DNA of 32,411 bases from Streptomyces sp. NWU339 (lineage in GTDB: Bacteria; Actinomycetota; Actinomycetes; Streptomycetales; Streptomycetaceae), in assembly GCF_003143855.1 (NCBI RefSeq), contig NZ_QFRK01000069.1, forward strand, positions 1 to 32,411, read 5' to 3'. The notes beneath the pieces were generated by a model. It was not told the origin of the DNA, did not search any database, and worked only from the letters and a program-made list of their open reading frames with translations. Position 1 is the stretch's first letter. Each line of letters begins with the position of its first letter. Positions 22,205 through 30,542 of the stretch are shown piece by piece. The position numbers and the translations under genes were made by a program.

Positions 22205-22897
22205 ATGCCCCTGAGCCATCCCCGTCGTTCTGCGCTGTCCGAGCAGGTCATCGCCGCTCTGCGCGCCCAGATCACCTCGGGCGAGTGGCCGGTCGGCTCC
22301 CGCATTCCGACCGAGCCGGAGCTGGTCGAGCAGCTCGGGGTGGCACGCAACACAGTCCGCGAGGCCGTGCGCGCGCTGGCGCACAACGGACTGCTCGACA
22401 TCCGTCAGGGCTCGGGCACCTATGTCGTCACCACGAGCGAGCTGGCCGGGGTGATGCAGCGCCGTTTCGCCGGCGCCGACCGCGGGCACGTCGCGGAACT
22501 GCGCTCCGCCCTGGAGTCGTCCGCGGCGCGGCTGGCCGCCGAGCGGCGCACCGAGAAGGACCTCAAACAGCTCGACACCCTGCTGCTGCGCCGTGAGGAG
22601 GCCTGGGAGTCGGGTGCGGCGGAGCAGTTCGTGGCGGCGGACACGACGTTCCACCTGGCCGTCGTGGCGGCGTCGCACAACGACGTGCTGACCGCGCTGT
22701 ACGCGGACCTGAGCGAAGTGCTGCGGGACTGGCTGCGCGGCGACGTCGGCCGGGAGCTGGCCCCGGAGACCCACCTGGACCACTCGCGGCTGCTGGACGC
22801 GATCCGTGCGGGCGACGCGGCGACGGCGGCCGAGGAGGCCGCCGCCCACTCGCTGGCGTGCCGTCCGGGGCGGTTCAGTCCGCCTTCCGGTGGCTGA
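22205..22897 (+). CDS. GntR-family transcriptional regulator, FadR/FCD type
   Basis: A 230-aa regulator. The winged helix at the N-terminus has ALSEQVIAALRAQITSGEWPVGSRIPTEPELVEQLGVARNTVREAVRALAHNGLLDIRQGSGTYV in its standard order. The FCD ligand domain has FHLAVVAASHN, HLDHSRLLDAIRAGDAATA and AAHSL, whose His residues usually hold a metal and a carboxylate ligand. The ATG at 22205 is preceded by AGAGGTG. It is divergent from the MFS carrier and should control it through the operator at 22131-22145. The last 23 bases overlap the 3' end of the opposite gene. Confidence 0.93.
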   Translation: MPLSHPRRSALSEQVIAALRAQITSGEWPVGSRIPTEPELVEQLGVARNTVREAVRALAHNGLLDIRQGSGTYVVTTSELAGVMQRRFAGADRGHVAELRSALESSAARLAAERRTEKDLKQLDTLLLRREEAWESGAAEQFVAADTTFHLAVVAASHNDVLTALYADLSEVLRDWLRGDVGRELAPETHLDHSRLLDAIRAGDAATAAEEAAAHSLACRPGRFSPPSGG

Positions 22898-23264
22898 TCC
22901 ACGCGGCCCGGACCTCCTTCCAGCAGCGGCCGGTCAGCTGCACGGTCTGTGCGGGTGCGGCGGCCACCGGGGCGCTGTCACTGTCGAGGTCCCACCATTG
23001 GAGGCACTCGACGTGCAGGCTCACGTGGTCGGTGTCCGGATAGGGGTTGTGGCAGTACGCGGTCACCCGGGAGCCGTCGGCCCCGATCCGGCAGGCGGCT
23101 CCGAACGGATCCTCGGACCCCGCGCCGCCGGACCCGGCGTCGGCCGACCGCACGCGCGCGTGCGACATCGTCTCGTGCGGCACCGCCTCGTACGCCAGGG
23201 CGGGCACGAGAGCGGTGCCAAGGGCGACGGTGAAGGTCACTGAGGCCAGGCGGTGAAAGCGCAC
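22875..23264 (-). CDS. small secreted protein with four cysteines, unknown function
   Basis: A 129-aa protein with a signal peptide (MRFHRLASVTFTVALGTALVPALA, cut near AYE). The mature part has cysteines at 58, 71, 87 and 114, in CRIG, YCHNPYP, ECLQWW and RCWKEV, which is likely two disulfides. The hydrophilic Ser/Ala/Gly stretch at 40-55 looks like a linker. The GTG start at 23264 follows AGGAGG by eight bases. It ends inside the last codons of the convergent GntR gene. I do not recognise the family; it resembles other short exported Streptomyces proteins with no assigned role. Confidence 0.7.
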   Translation of the reverse strand: MRFHRLASVTFTVALGTALVPALAYEAVPHETMSHARVRSADAGSGGAGSEDPFGAACRIGADGSRVTAYCHNPYPDTDHVSLHVECLQWWDLDSDSAPVAAAPAQTVQLTGRCWKEVRAAWISHRKAD

Positions 23265-23303
23265 AGAGGGGGCCTCCTCGGCCGTGCTGGGAGGGAGATC
23301 AGG

Positions 23304-23334
23304 CAGGGATCACGCGGTGTCCGCGTGATCCCTG
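23304..23334. repeat. 14-bp stem hairpin upstream of the secreted Cys4 gene
   Basis: Arms 23304-23317 and 23321-23334 are reverse complements with a 3-base loop (TGT). It lies 40 bases before the GTG at 23264 and about 70 bases beyond the fabI terminator. It could be a second terminator, a leader hairpin or an operator dyad. Confidence 0.6.
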
Positions 23335-23404
23335 TGACCTGTCGCTCCACAGTGCCCCGCCGGCGCCGCACACCGCCCGCGCTGCTGAGCCGAACGGGTG
23401 ACGC

Positions 23405-23443
23405 GGCGAGGGCCCGCACCCTTCCCGGGTGCGGGCCCTCGCC
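23405..23443 (-). terminator. terminator of the fabG-fabI operon
   Basis: A 17-bp perfect stem (23405-23421 with 23427-23443) and a 5-base loop lie 27 bases after the fabI stop on the minus strand. There is no long T-run. Confidence 0.88.
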
Positions 23444-23470
23444 GATTGCTTCGGGCCGGGTCGGCGGCGC

Positions 23471-24238
23471 TCAGGCGCCGATGGCGTGCAGACCGCCGTC
23501 CACGTGGACGATCTCGCCGGTGGTCTTCGGGAACCAGTCGCTCAGCAGGGCGACGACGCCGCGGCCGGCCGGCTCCGGGTCCTTCAGGTCCCACTCCAGC
23601 GGGGCACGGGTGTCCCACACGGAGGCCAGCTCGCTGAAGCCCGGGATGGACTTGGCGGCCATGGAACCGAGCGGGCCCGCCGAGATCAGGTTGCAGCGGA
23701 CGTTCTGCTTGCCCAGGTCGCGGGCCATGTAACGGCTGGTCGCCTCCAGGGCGGCCTTGGCCGGGCCCATCCAGTCGTACTGCGGCCAGGCGTACTGCGC
23801 GTCGAAGGTGAGGCCGACGACGGAGCCGCCGTTCTGCATCAGCGGCAGGCAGGCCATGGTCAGCGACTTCAGGGAGAAGGCCGAGACGTGCATGGCCGTG
23901 GCGACCGACTCGAACGGCGTGTTCAGGAAGTTGCCGCCGAGCGCGTCCTGCGGCGCGAAGCCGATGGAGTGCACGACGCCGTCGAGGCCGCCGAGCTCCT
24001 CGCCCACGACGTCCGCGAGGCGGCCCAGGTGCTCCTCGTTGGTCACGTCGAGCTCGATGACCTTGGCGGGCTTGGGGAGCTTCTTGGCGATGCGCTCGGT
24101 CAGGGTGGGCCGCGGGAACGCGGTCAGGATGATCTCGGCGCCCTGCTCCTGTGCCAGCTTGGCGGTGTGGAAGGCGATGGAGGACTCCGTCAGCACACCG
24201 GTGATCAGGACGCGCTTGCCCTCGAGAATTCCGCTCAT
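23471..24238 (-). CDS. fabI: enoyl-[acyl-carrier-protein] reductase, FabI/InhA type
   Basis: A 255-aa NADH-dependent reductase that completes each fatty-acid elongation cycle. The nucleotide-binding start is KRVLITGVLTESSIAFHTAKLA, the divergent short-chain-dehydrogenase form typical of InhA/FabI. The catalytic pair is Y154 and K161 in YDWMGPAKAALE (Y-x6-K), with F145 in LTFD corresponding to the InhA Phe. The substrate-loop region AGPLGSMAAKSIPGF and a C-terminal HVDGGLHAIGA are present. Only six bases separate it from fabG, so they form one operon. In Streptomyces it is essential for fatty-acid synthesis and is often named inhA. Confidence 0.96.
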   Translation of the reverse strand: MSGILEGKRVLITGVLTESSIAFHTAKLAQEQGAEIILTAFPRPTLTERIAKKLPKPAKVIELDVTNEEHLGRLADVVGEELGGLDGVVHSIGFAPQDALGGNFLNTPFESVATAMHVSAFSLKSLTMACLPLMQNGGSVVGLTFDAQYAWPQYDWMGPAKAALEATSRYMARDLGKQNVRCNLISAGPLGSMAAKSIPGFSELASVWDTRAPLEWDLKDPEPAGRGVVALLSDWFPKTTGEIVHVDGGLHAIGA

Positions 24239-24243
24239 GTCGT

Positions 24244-24948
24244 TCAGTGACCCATTCCCAGTCCGCCGTCAACGGGAATGACGGCTCCAGTGATGTATGA
24301 GGCGTCGTCCGAGGCGAGGAACCGCACGGCCGCGGCGATCTCCTCCGACCGCGCGTACCGGGCGAGCGGTACCTGCGCGAGGATCTTCGCCTGCTGCTCC
24401 TCGGTGAGCTCCCTGGTCATGTCGGTGTCGACGAAGCCGGGGGCGACGACGTTGAAGGTGATGTTGCGCGAGCCCAGCTCACGGGCGAGGGAACGCGCGA
24501 AGCCGACCAGCGCGGCCTTGGAGGCGGCGTAGTTCGCCTGCCCGGCGGAACCGAGGAGCCCGACGACCGACGAGATGAGCACGACGCGGCCCTTCTTGGC
24601 CCGCAGCATGCCCCGGTTGGCGCGCTTGACGACACGGAAGGTGCCGGTGAGGTTGGTGTCGACGACGGACGTGAAGTCCTCCTCCGACATCCGCATCAGC
24701 AGCTGGTCCTTGTTGATGCCGGCGTTGGCGACCAGCACCTCGACGGGACCGTGCGCTTCTTCGATCTCCTTGTAGGCCTGCTCCACCTGCTCGCTGTCGG
24801 TGATGTCGCACTTGACGGCGAGGAAGCCCTTGGGGGGCTCGCCCGAGCGGTACGTGATCGCGACCTTGTCACCGGCATCGGCGAACGCGCGGGCGATGGC
24901 GAGGCCGATCCCCCGGTTACCTCCGGTGACGAGAACCGAGCGGCTCAA
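24244..24948 (-). CDS. fabG: 3-oxoacyl-[acyl-carrier-protein] reductase FabG
   Basis: A 234-aa short-chain dehydrogenase that reduces beta-ketoacyl-ACP with NADPH. It has TGGNRGIG (8-15) for cofactor, NAG in VANAGINKDQLLMRM, and the tetrad N99, S127, Y140 and K144 in TNLTG, SSVVG and YAASK. The C-terminal ITGAVIPVDGGLGMGH is typical. The start appears to be a rare TTG (24946-24948) preceded by AAAGGGTGAT; the sequence MSRSVLVTGGNRGIG matches the family from its first residue. It leads a two-gene operon with the downstream enoyl reductase, so two steps of the elongation cycle are made together. Confidence 0.95.
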   Translation of the reverse strand: MSRSVLVTGGNRGIGLAIARAFADAGDKVAITYRSGEPPKGFLAVKCDITDSEQVEQAYKEIEEAHGPVEVLVANAGINKDQLLMRMSEEDFTSVVDTNLTGTFRVVKRANRGMLRAKKGRVVLISSVVGLLGSAGQANYAASKAALVGFARSLARELGSRNITFNVVAPGFVDTDMTRELTEEQQAKILAQVPLARYARSEEIAAAVRFLASDDASYITGAVIPVDGGLGMGH

Positions 24949-25224
24949 CGGATCACCCTTTCGATAGCGGTCTGGAGCCCCTGCGCGCGGCAGGCGCCTT
25001 CACCGAAAACCTATCGGTCCACCCGCTCCCCGGAGCAATCGGGCACCGACAGTGACACCGGGTCGCCACTGTTGGATCCCTACAGTCGGCGGCTCGCAGA
25101 CTCCCTCGGATCCGACCGCCGTCCCGGGGGCGTGCTGTCGGCTCTGACGCGCCGCGGGGGTCTCCGCGCGTGGTTCACTGCCTCAGACGGTCAGCAGGCG
25201 AGCACCCGAAGGGAATCCCCACTC
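24949..25224. promoter_or_regulatory. divergent fabG / tldD promoter region
   Basis: On the minus strand TAGGTT (25013-25008) is a fair -10 for fabG, with a TTGCTC about 19 bases upstream. It is overlapped by a short dyad ACCGA-N7-TCGGT (25002-25018) that could be an operator. A second dyad, acagtg/cactgt (25049-25054 and 25067-25072), lies toward tldD. No strong plus-strand promoter was found. The weak start signals on both sides leave exact start sites open. Confidence 0.35.
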
Positions 25225-26748
25225 GTGCCCCATGAAGTCGATCAGTCATTCCTGGCGCTGCCGCTGCGCGCCCTCGCCGATGCCGCGCTGGCCCGCGCTC
25301 GGGCGCTCGGGGCGGAGCACGCGGACTTCCGCCTGGAGCGGGTGCGCAGCGCCTCCTGGCGGTTCCGGGACGCCAAGCCGGCCGGGTCGTCGGACACCAC
25401 CGACCTCGGGTACGCGGTGCGCGTGGTGCACGGCGGGACGTGGGGGTTCGCGTCCGGGGTGGATCTCACCCTCGCCGCCGCCGCCAAGGTCGCCTCGCAG
25501 GCCGTGGCGATGGCGCAGCTGTCGGCGCAGGTGATCCGGGCGGCCGGGTCGGCGGAGAGGGTCGAACTCGCCGACGAGCCCGTGCACGCCGACCGGACCT
25601 GGGTCTCCTCGTACGAGATCGATCCGTTCACCGTGCCCGACGCGGAGAAGGCCGGGCTGCTGGGCGAGTGGAGCGCGCGGCTGCTGGCGACGCGCGGGGT
25701 GGACCATGTGGACGCCTCGCTGCTCACCGTGCACGAGAACAAGTTCTACGCCGACACGGCCGGGACCACGACCACCCAGCAGCGGGTGCGGCTGCATCCG
25801 GTGTTCACGGCCGTGTCGGTGGACGAGTCGAGCGGTGAGTTCGACTCCATGCGGACACTCGCGCCGCCCGTGGGCCGTGGCTGGGAGTACCTGAGGGGCA
25901 CCGGCTGGGACTGGGACGACGAGCTGGAGCGGATGCCCGAGCTGCTCGCCGAGAAGATGCGCGCGCCGAGCGTGGAGCCGGGCCTGTACGACCTGGTCGT
26001 CGACCCGTCCAACCTGTGGCTGACCATTCACGAGTCCATCGGGCACGCCACCGAACTGGACCGGGCGCTCGGCTACGAGGCGGCCTACGCGGGCACCTCC
26101 TTCGCCACCTTCGACCAGCTGGGGAAGTTGAAGTACGGCTCGGAGCTGATGAACGTCACCGGTGACCGCACCGCCGAGCACGGGCTCGCGACGGTGGGGT
26201 ACGACGACGAGGGGGTCGCGGCGCAGTCCTGGGACCTGGTGAGGGACGGCACGCTGGTCGGCTACCAGCTGGACCGGCGGATCGCGAGGCTGACCGGGTT
26301 CGAGCGGTCCAACGGGTGCGCGTTCGCGGACTCCCCCGGGCATGTCCCGGTGCAGCGCATGGCCAACGTGTCGCTGCGGCCCGACCCCGCCGGGATGTCG
26401 ACCGAGGATCTGATCGGGGGCGTGGACCGGGGCATCTACGTCGTCGGTGACCGGTCGTGGAGCATCGACATGCAGCGGTACAACTTCCAGTTCACCGGGC
26501 AGCGCTTCTTCCGGATCGAGAACGGGCGGCTCACCGGGCAGGTGCGGGACGTGGCCTACCAGGCGACGACCACCGACTTCTGGGGTTCCATGACGGCGGT
26601 CGGCGGTCCGCAGACCTACGTCCTCGGGGGCGCCTTCAACTGCGGCAAGGCCCAGCCGGGGCAGGTCGCGGCGGTCTCGCACGGCTGCCCGTCCGCCCTC
26701 TTCAAGGGAGTCGGCATTCTCAACACCACCCAGGAGGCGGGTCGATGA
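25225..26748 (+). CDS. tldD: TldD metalloprotease subunit
   Basis: A 507-aa protein. The family hallmark is the zinc motif HESIGH (HExxxH: H269, E270, H274) in LWLTIHESIGHATELDRALGYEAAYAG. Other family features are the GTSFATFDQLGKLKYGSELMNVTGD region, the GYDDEGV segment, and a C-terminal CGKAQPGQ...VSHGCPS part. TldD and TldE form a heterodimer that degrades unfolded peptides; in E. coli it trims microcin B17 leader and CcdA. The GTG at 25225 is chosen because family similarity starts there; an AAGGGAA lies upstream. The stop overlaps the tldE ATG as ATGA. Confidence 0.93.
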   Translation: MPHEVDQSFLALPLRALADAALARARALGAEHADFRLERVRSASWRFRDAKPAGSSDTTDLGYAVRVVHGGTWGFASGVDLTLAAAAKVASQAVAMAQLSAQVIRAAGSAERVELADEPVHADRTWVSSYEIDPFTVPDAEKAGLLGEWSARLLATRGVDHVDASLLTVHENKFYADTAGTTTTQQRVRLHPVFTAVSVDESSGEFDSMRTLAPPVGRGWEYLRGTGWDWDDELERMPELLAEKMRAPSVEPGLYDLVVDPSNLWLTIHESIGHATELDRALGYEAAYAGTSFATFDQLGKLKYGSELMNVTGDRTAEHGLATVGYDDEGVAAQSWDLVRDGTLVGYQLDRRIARLTGFERSNGCAFADSPGHVPVQRMANVSLRPDPAGMSTEDLIGGVDRGIYVVGDRSWSIDMQRYNFQFTGQRFFRIENGRLTGQVRDVAYQATTTDFWGSMTAVGGPQTYVLGGAFNCGKAQPGQVAAVSHGCPSALFKGVGILNTTQEAGR

Positions 26749-28139
26749 ACGCTCGTACCACCAAGCCGCACAAGCTCGTCGAGCGTGCTCTGGAGCTGTC
26801 CCGGGCCGACGGCTGTGTCGTGATCGCCGACGAGGAGTCGACCGCCAACCTGCGCTGGGCGGGCAACTCGCTCACCACGAACGGTGTCACGCGCGGGCGC
26901 ACGCTCACCGTCGTCGCGACGGTGGACGGCCGGGAGGGCACGGCGTCCGGCGTCGTGTCCCGGTCCGCGGTGACCGTCGACGAACTGGAGCCCCTGGTGC
27001 GGGCCGCCGAGGCCGCCGCGCGGGGCGCCGGACCGGCCGAGGACGCCCGGCCGCTGGTGACGGGGGTGACTGAGTCTCCCGAGTTCAGGGAGGCCCCCGC
27101 GGAGACCTCCTCCGCCGTGTTCGCCGACTTCGCACCGGCCCTCGGCGAGGCGTTCGCACGCGCGCGGGGGGGCGGCCGGGAGCTGTACGGCTTCGCCAAC
27201 CACGAACTGGTCTCCAGCTACCTCGGTACGTCCACGGGGCTGCGGCTGCGGCACGACCAGCCGAGCGGGACGCTGGAGCTGAACGCCAAGTCGCCGGACC
27301 GTACGCGCTCGGCGTGGGCGGGCCGTGCCACGCGGGACTTCAAGGACGTCGACCCCGCGGCGCTCGACGCCGAGCTGGCCGTGCGGCTGGGCTGGGCCGA
27401 GCGGCGGTTCGAGCTGCCCGCGGGCCGGTACGAGACGCTGCTGCCGCCGACCGCCGTCGCGGACCTGCTGATCTACCAGCTGTGGTCGGCCTCGGGCCGG
27501 GACGCGGCCGAGGGCCGCACGGTCTTCTCCAAGCCGGGCGGCGGCACCCGGATCGGCGAGCGGCTGTCCGGGCTGCCGCTGACCCTGCGCAGCGACCCCG
27601 ACGAGCCGGGTCTGGAGTCGGCGCCCTTCGTGATCGCGCACTCCTCCGGGGGCGACCGGTCGGTGTTCGACAACGGGCTGCCGCTGACGGCCACGGAGTG
27701 GATCCGCGAGGGCGAGCTGACGCGCCTGACCACCAGCCGGCACGGCGCGGACCTGACCGGGCTGCCCGTGGCCCCGGGGATCGACAACCTGATCCTCGAC
27801 GGGGGCGAGGGCCGCTCCCTGGAGGAGATGGTCTCCGCTACCGGGCGCGGGCTGCTGCTGACCTGCCTGTGGTACATCCGCGAGGTGGACCCGGCGACGC
27901 TGCTGCTCACCGGTCTGACCCGGGACGGCGTCTACCTCGTCGAGAACGGCGAGGTCGTCGGGGAGGTCAACAACTTCCGGTTCAACGAGTCGCCGGTGGA
28001 CGTACTGGGCCGTGCCACGGAGGCGGGACGTACGGAGAGGACGCTGCCCCGGGAGTGGGGCGACTGGTTCACCAGGGCCGCGATGCCGCCGTTGCGCGTC
28101 CCCGATTTCAATATGAGTTCTGTCAGCCAGGGCGTATAA
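26745..28139 (+). CDS. tldE: TldE/PmbA partner subunit
   Basis: A 464-aa paralogue of TldD without the HExxxH motif, as expected for the TldE/PmbA subunit. Family features include the N-terminal TANLRWAGNSLTTNGVTRGRTLTVVATVDGREG region, the LPAGRYETLLPPTAVADLL segment, the GGLPLTLRSD-like region and the C-terminal VYLVENGEVVGEVNNFRFNESPVDVL. AGGAGG lies eight bases before the ATG, which overlaps the tldD stop by four bases, so the two are translationally coupled. Together they should make the TldD/TldE protease. Its Streptomyces substrate is unknown; no peptide-natural-product cluster is in view. Confidence 0.93.
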   Translation: MNARTTKPHKLVERALELSRADGCVVIADEESTANLRWAGNSLTTNGVTRGRTLTVVATVDGREGTASGVVSRSAVTVDELEPLVRAAEAAARGAGPAEDARPLVTGVTESPEFREAPAETSSAVFADFAPALGEAFARARGGGRELYGFANHELVSSYLGTSTGLRLRHDQPSGTLELNAKSPDRTRSAWAGRATRDFKDVDPAALDAELAVRLGWAERRFELPAGRYETLLPPTAVADLLIYQLWSASGRDAAEGRTVFSKPGGGTRIGERLSGLPLTLRSDPDEPGLESAPFVIAHSSGGDRSVFDNGLPLTATEWIREGELTRLTTSRHGADLTGLPVAPGIDNLILDGGEGRSLEEMVSATGRGLLLTCLWYIREVDPATLLLTGLTRDGVYLVENGEVVGEVNNFRFNESPVDVLGRATEAGRTERTLPREWGDWFTRAAMPPLRVPDFNMSSVSQGV

Positions 28140-28220
28140 CCTCGTAGGCGTTCGCCATCGGCGGTCACCCGACCGGCCGAGTACCGGCGAGCCGAAGATC
28201 ACCGAGGAGACACGAGAACC

Positions 28221-29489
28221 GTGACGGACATCGTCGACGAGCTGAAGTGGCGCGGGCTGTTCGCCCAGTCCACCGACGAGGACGCTTTGCGCAAGACGCT
28301 CGCGGACGGTCCCGTCACGTTCTATTGCGGCTTCGACCCGACCGCGCCGTCGCTGCACGTGGGGCACCTGGTGCAGGTGCTCACCCTGCGCCGGATGCAG
28401 CAGGCCGGTCACCGGCCGCTGGCGCTGGTCGGCGGGGCCACGGGCCAGATCGGCGACCCCCGCCCGACCGCCGAGCGCACGCTGAACGACCCGGCGACCA
28501 TCGCCGGCTGGGTCGAGCGGCTGCGTGGCCAGATCGAGCCGTTCCTGTCCTTCGAGGGCGAGAACGCGGCCACGATGGTCAACAACCTCGACTGGACGCA
28601 GAACCTCTCCGCCATCGAGTTCCTGCGGGACATCGGCAAGCACTTCCGCGTCAACAAGATGCTGACCAAGGACTCGGTAGCCCGGCGTCTGGAGTCCTCC
28701 GAGGGCATCAGCTACACCGAGTTCAGCTACCAGCTGCTCCAGGCCATGGACTTCCTCCAGCTGTACCGGCGTCACGGCTGCACGATGCAGCAGGGCGGCA
28801 GCGACCAGTGGGGCAACCTCACGGCGGGCCTGGACCTGCTGCACCGGCTGGAGCCGGACGCCGCCGTCCACGCCTACGCCACGCCGCTGATGACGAAGGC
28901 GGACGGCACCAAGTTCGGCAAGACCGAGGGCGGCGCCATCTGGCTCGACCCGGAGATGACCACGCCGTACGCGTTCTACCAGTTCTGGCTGAACACGGAT
29001 GACCGGGACATCTCGGGCTACATGCGGATCCTGTCCTTCAAGTCCCGCGAGGAGCTGGAGGAGCTGGAGCGGCAGACGGCGGAGCGTCCGCAGGCCCGTG
29101 CCGCCCAGCGCGCCCTGGCCGAGGAGCTGACGACCCTGGTGCACGGCGCCGACCAGACGGCCGCCGTGATCGCCGCGTCGAAGGCGCTGTTCGGTCAGGG
29201 TGAGCTGGTGGAGCTGGACGAGCGGACGCTGGCGGCGGCCCTCTCGGAGGTGCCGCACGTCCAGGTCGCCGCGCTCGGTCCGGTCGTCGACCTGTTCGCC
29301 GAGGTCGGCCTGGTGGCGAGCAAGTCGGCCGCGCGGCGCACGGTGAAGGAGGGCGGCGCCTACGTGAACAACGTCAAGGTCACCGCCGAGGACGCCGTCC
29401 CCGCGAAGGAGGACCTGCTGCACGGGCGCTGGCTGGTGCTGCGCCGGGGCAAGAAGAACCTGGCGGCGGTGGAGGTCACGGCCGCCTGA
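28221..29489 (+). CDS. tyrS: tyrosyl-tRNA synthetase
   Basis: A 422-aa class I aminoacyl-tRNA synthetase. The HIGH-type motif is H46-V-G-H49 in SLHVGHLVQVL, and the KMSKS-type motif is KFGKT (231-235). The tyrosine pocket segments LLQAMDFLQLYRR and QQGGSDQWGNLTAG are clear. An S4-like RNA-binding domain (about 350-422; LVASKSAARRTVKEGGAYVNN) closes the protein. The GTG at 28221 has GAGGAGA about twelve bases upstream. Only 81 bases separate it from tldE, with no T-box-like leader, so it may share that transcript or have its own short promoter. Confidence 0.96.
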   Translation: MTDIVDELKWRGLFAQSTDEDALRKTLADGPVTFYCGFDPTAPSLHVGHLVQVLTLRRMQQAGHRPLALVGGATGQIGDPRPTAERTLNDPATIAGWVERLRGQIEPFLSFEGENAATMVNNLDWTQNLSAIEFLRDIGKHFRVNKMLTKDSVARRLESSEGISYTEFSYQLLQAMDFLQLYRRHGCTMQQGGSDQWGNLTAGLDLLHRLEPDAAVHAYATPLMTKADGTKFGKTEGGAIWLDPEMTTPYAFYQFWLNTDDRDISGYMRILSFKSREELEELERQTAERPQARAAQRALAEELTTLVHGADQTAAVIAASKALFGQGELVELDERTLAAALSEVPHVQVAALGPVVDLFAEVGLVASKSAARRTVKEGGAYVNNVKVTAEDAVPAKEDLLHGRWLVLRRGKKNLAAVEVTAA

Positions 29490-29505
29490 GCCGCTGAAAC
29501 GTCCG

Positions 29506-29553
29506 GTCGTCCGGGCATCCGAGGGGGCGACCGGCCTCGGCTGCCCGGACGAC
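29506..29553. terminator. bidirectional terminator hairpin after tyrS
   Basis: A 12-bp outer stem (29506-29517 with 29542-29553) and, past one mismatch, a 6-bp inner stem (29519-29524 with 29535-29540) lie between the convergent tyrS and the GlsB/YeaQ-type gene. Confidence 0.82.
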
Positions 29554-29582
29554 ACCGAAGGACACCTCGGCGGGCCCGCGCG

Positions 29583-29864
29583 TCAGGCCCGCTGCTGTTT
29601 GCGCTTGCCCCGCATCTGCATGTAGAGCATGTCGACGAAGAAGACGATGACGATCGCCGCCGCCAACTGGAAGATGTGCCGGCCCCAGTCGATGCCCGGG
29701 GTCTCCGCGATACCGAAGCCACGCGCGATCGCGTTGCCCGCGATGGCGCCGAGGATGCCGCAGATGGTGGTCAGCCACAGCGGGCTGTGCTGCTTGCCGG
29801 GGATGATCGCCTTGGCGATCAGGCCGAGCACGAATCCCACGATGATCGCCCACAACCAGCCCAT
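29583..29864 (-). CDS. GlsB/YeaQ/YmgE family membrane protein
   Basis: A 93-aa protein. The first helix (MGWLWAIIVGFVLGLIAKAI) is followed by PGKQHSPLWLTTICGILGAIAGNAIARGFG, the standard GlsB/YeaQ segment. A third hydrophobic helix (IFQLAAAIVIVFFVDMLYM) and a basic tail end the protein. The family is widespread, stress-linked and of unknown activity. A CAGGAGGCAG sequence sits just before the ATG at 29864. It converges on tyrS. Confidence 0.85.
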   Translation of the reverse strand: MGWLWAIIVGFVLGLIAKAIIPGKQHSPLWLTTICGILGAIAGNAIARGFGIAETPGIDWGRHIFQLAAAIVIVFFVDMLYMQMRGKRKQQRA

Positions 29865-30134
29865 GGCTGCCTCCTGGTACGCCTAGACGCGAGCGTTACG
29901 GCCAGTGTCGACCCGGACCCGTTACGCCGCATGTCGGGCGTGCCGTACGGGCTTCGGATCGGACGGGGTGGGCGGACGGGGGAACGGCGGACGGATCCGC
30001 GGGTCCGGGATGCCCCGGTCTCGTGGGCGGCGTGGGCGCGGCGTAACGTGGTCTTCGTGCGGGCCCGGTGCCCCGGCCGGTCACGAGACGGCCAGGGGCG
30101 GGAAAAGTCCGATACGGGCGGATGGTGGAATGTG
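29865..30134. other. divergent intergenic region, no gene recognised
   Basis: 270 bases separate the GlsB/YeaQ gene (-) and the DUF3099 gene (+). Open frames here lack coding character. No clear promoter or repeat was seen beyond the ribosome-binding site of each gene. Confidence 0.4.
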
Positions 30135-30542
30135 ATGCGGAAGCAGCACGGCGGTGGCGTCCAGGTGTTCCGGATCACCGGCGCCAGGGCGGGCCTCCAG
30201 GACGATGTGCGCGCGCGGCAGCGCCGGTATGTGATCTCCATGACCGTTCGTACGATCTCGGTCATCCTCGCGGCGTCGCTCTGGAACGTGGAACGGTACG
30301 TCGCGATCGTGGCGCTGGTCCTCGGAATGCTGTTGCCGTACATCGCGGTGGTGATCGCCAACGCCGGGCGTGAGAACGCGCCGTCGCTGCCCTCGACCTA
30401 CCTGTCGACGCAGATGCGGACGGAGATCGAGCCGTCGCGGACGGACGGCGACACGGCGGAACCCGGGACGGAGGATGCGGTGCCCGAGCCCACGACCGAG
30501 CCCGCCTCCGGCGCACGGACGGAGCGGCCCGGGCCGTCATGA
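30135..30542 (+). CDS. DUF3099 family membrane protein
   Basis: A 135-aa protein. A short lead (MRKQHGGGVQVFRITGARAGLQDDV) comes before the family hallmark RARQRRYVISMTVRTISVILAASL. Two membrane helices follow (about 37-55 and 58-78, VERYVAIVALVLGMLLPYIAVVIANAGR), then an acidic, Thr/Pro-rich tail. DUF3099 is actinobacterial and its role is unknown. The ATG at 30135 is used; a GTG three bases earlier is equally possible. The ribosome-binding site is weak (GGTGGAA). Confidence 0.82.
   Translation: MRKQHGGGVQVFRITGARAGLQDDVRARQRRYVISMTVRTISVILAASLWNVERYVAIVALVLGMLLPYIAVVIANAGRENAPSLPSTYLSTQMRTEIEPSRTDGDTAEPGTEDAVPEPTTEPASGARTERPGPS

Noticed and set aside
23304..23334. A solo IS1380 end, because the hairpin shares 12 bases (gatcacgcggtg) with the IS terminal repeat
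   Set aside because: The match is short, palindromic by nature and without the outer CCTCGATCC part of the repeat; chance similarity is more likely.
28140..28220. T-box leader for tyrS
   Set aside because: The gap is only 81 bases and shows no T-box sequence or stem I array; actinobacterial T-boxes are known mainly before ileS.
26616..29555. A 979-codon open frame on the minus strand across tldE and tyrS
   Set aside because: It is an antisense shadow of two clear plus-strand genes; high GC content removes stops. Its residue make-up (Gly, Arg, Pro, Gln) has no domain.
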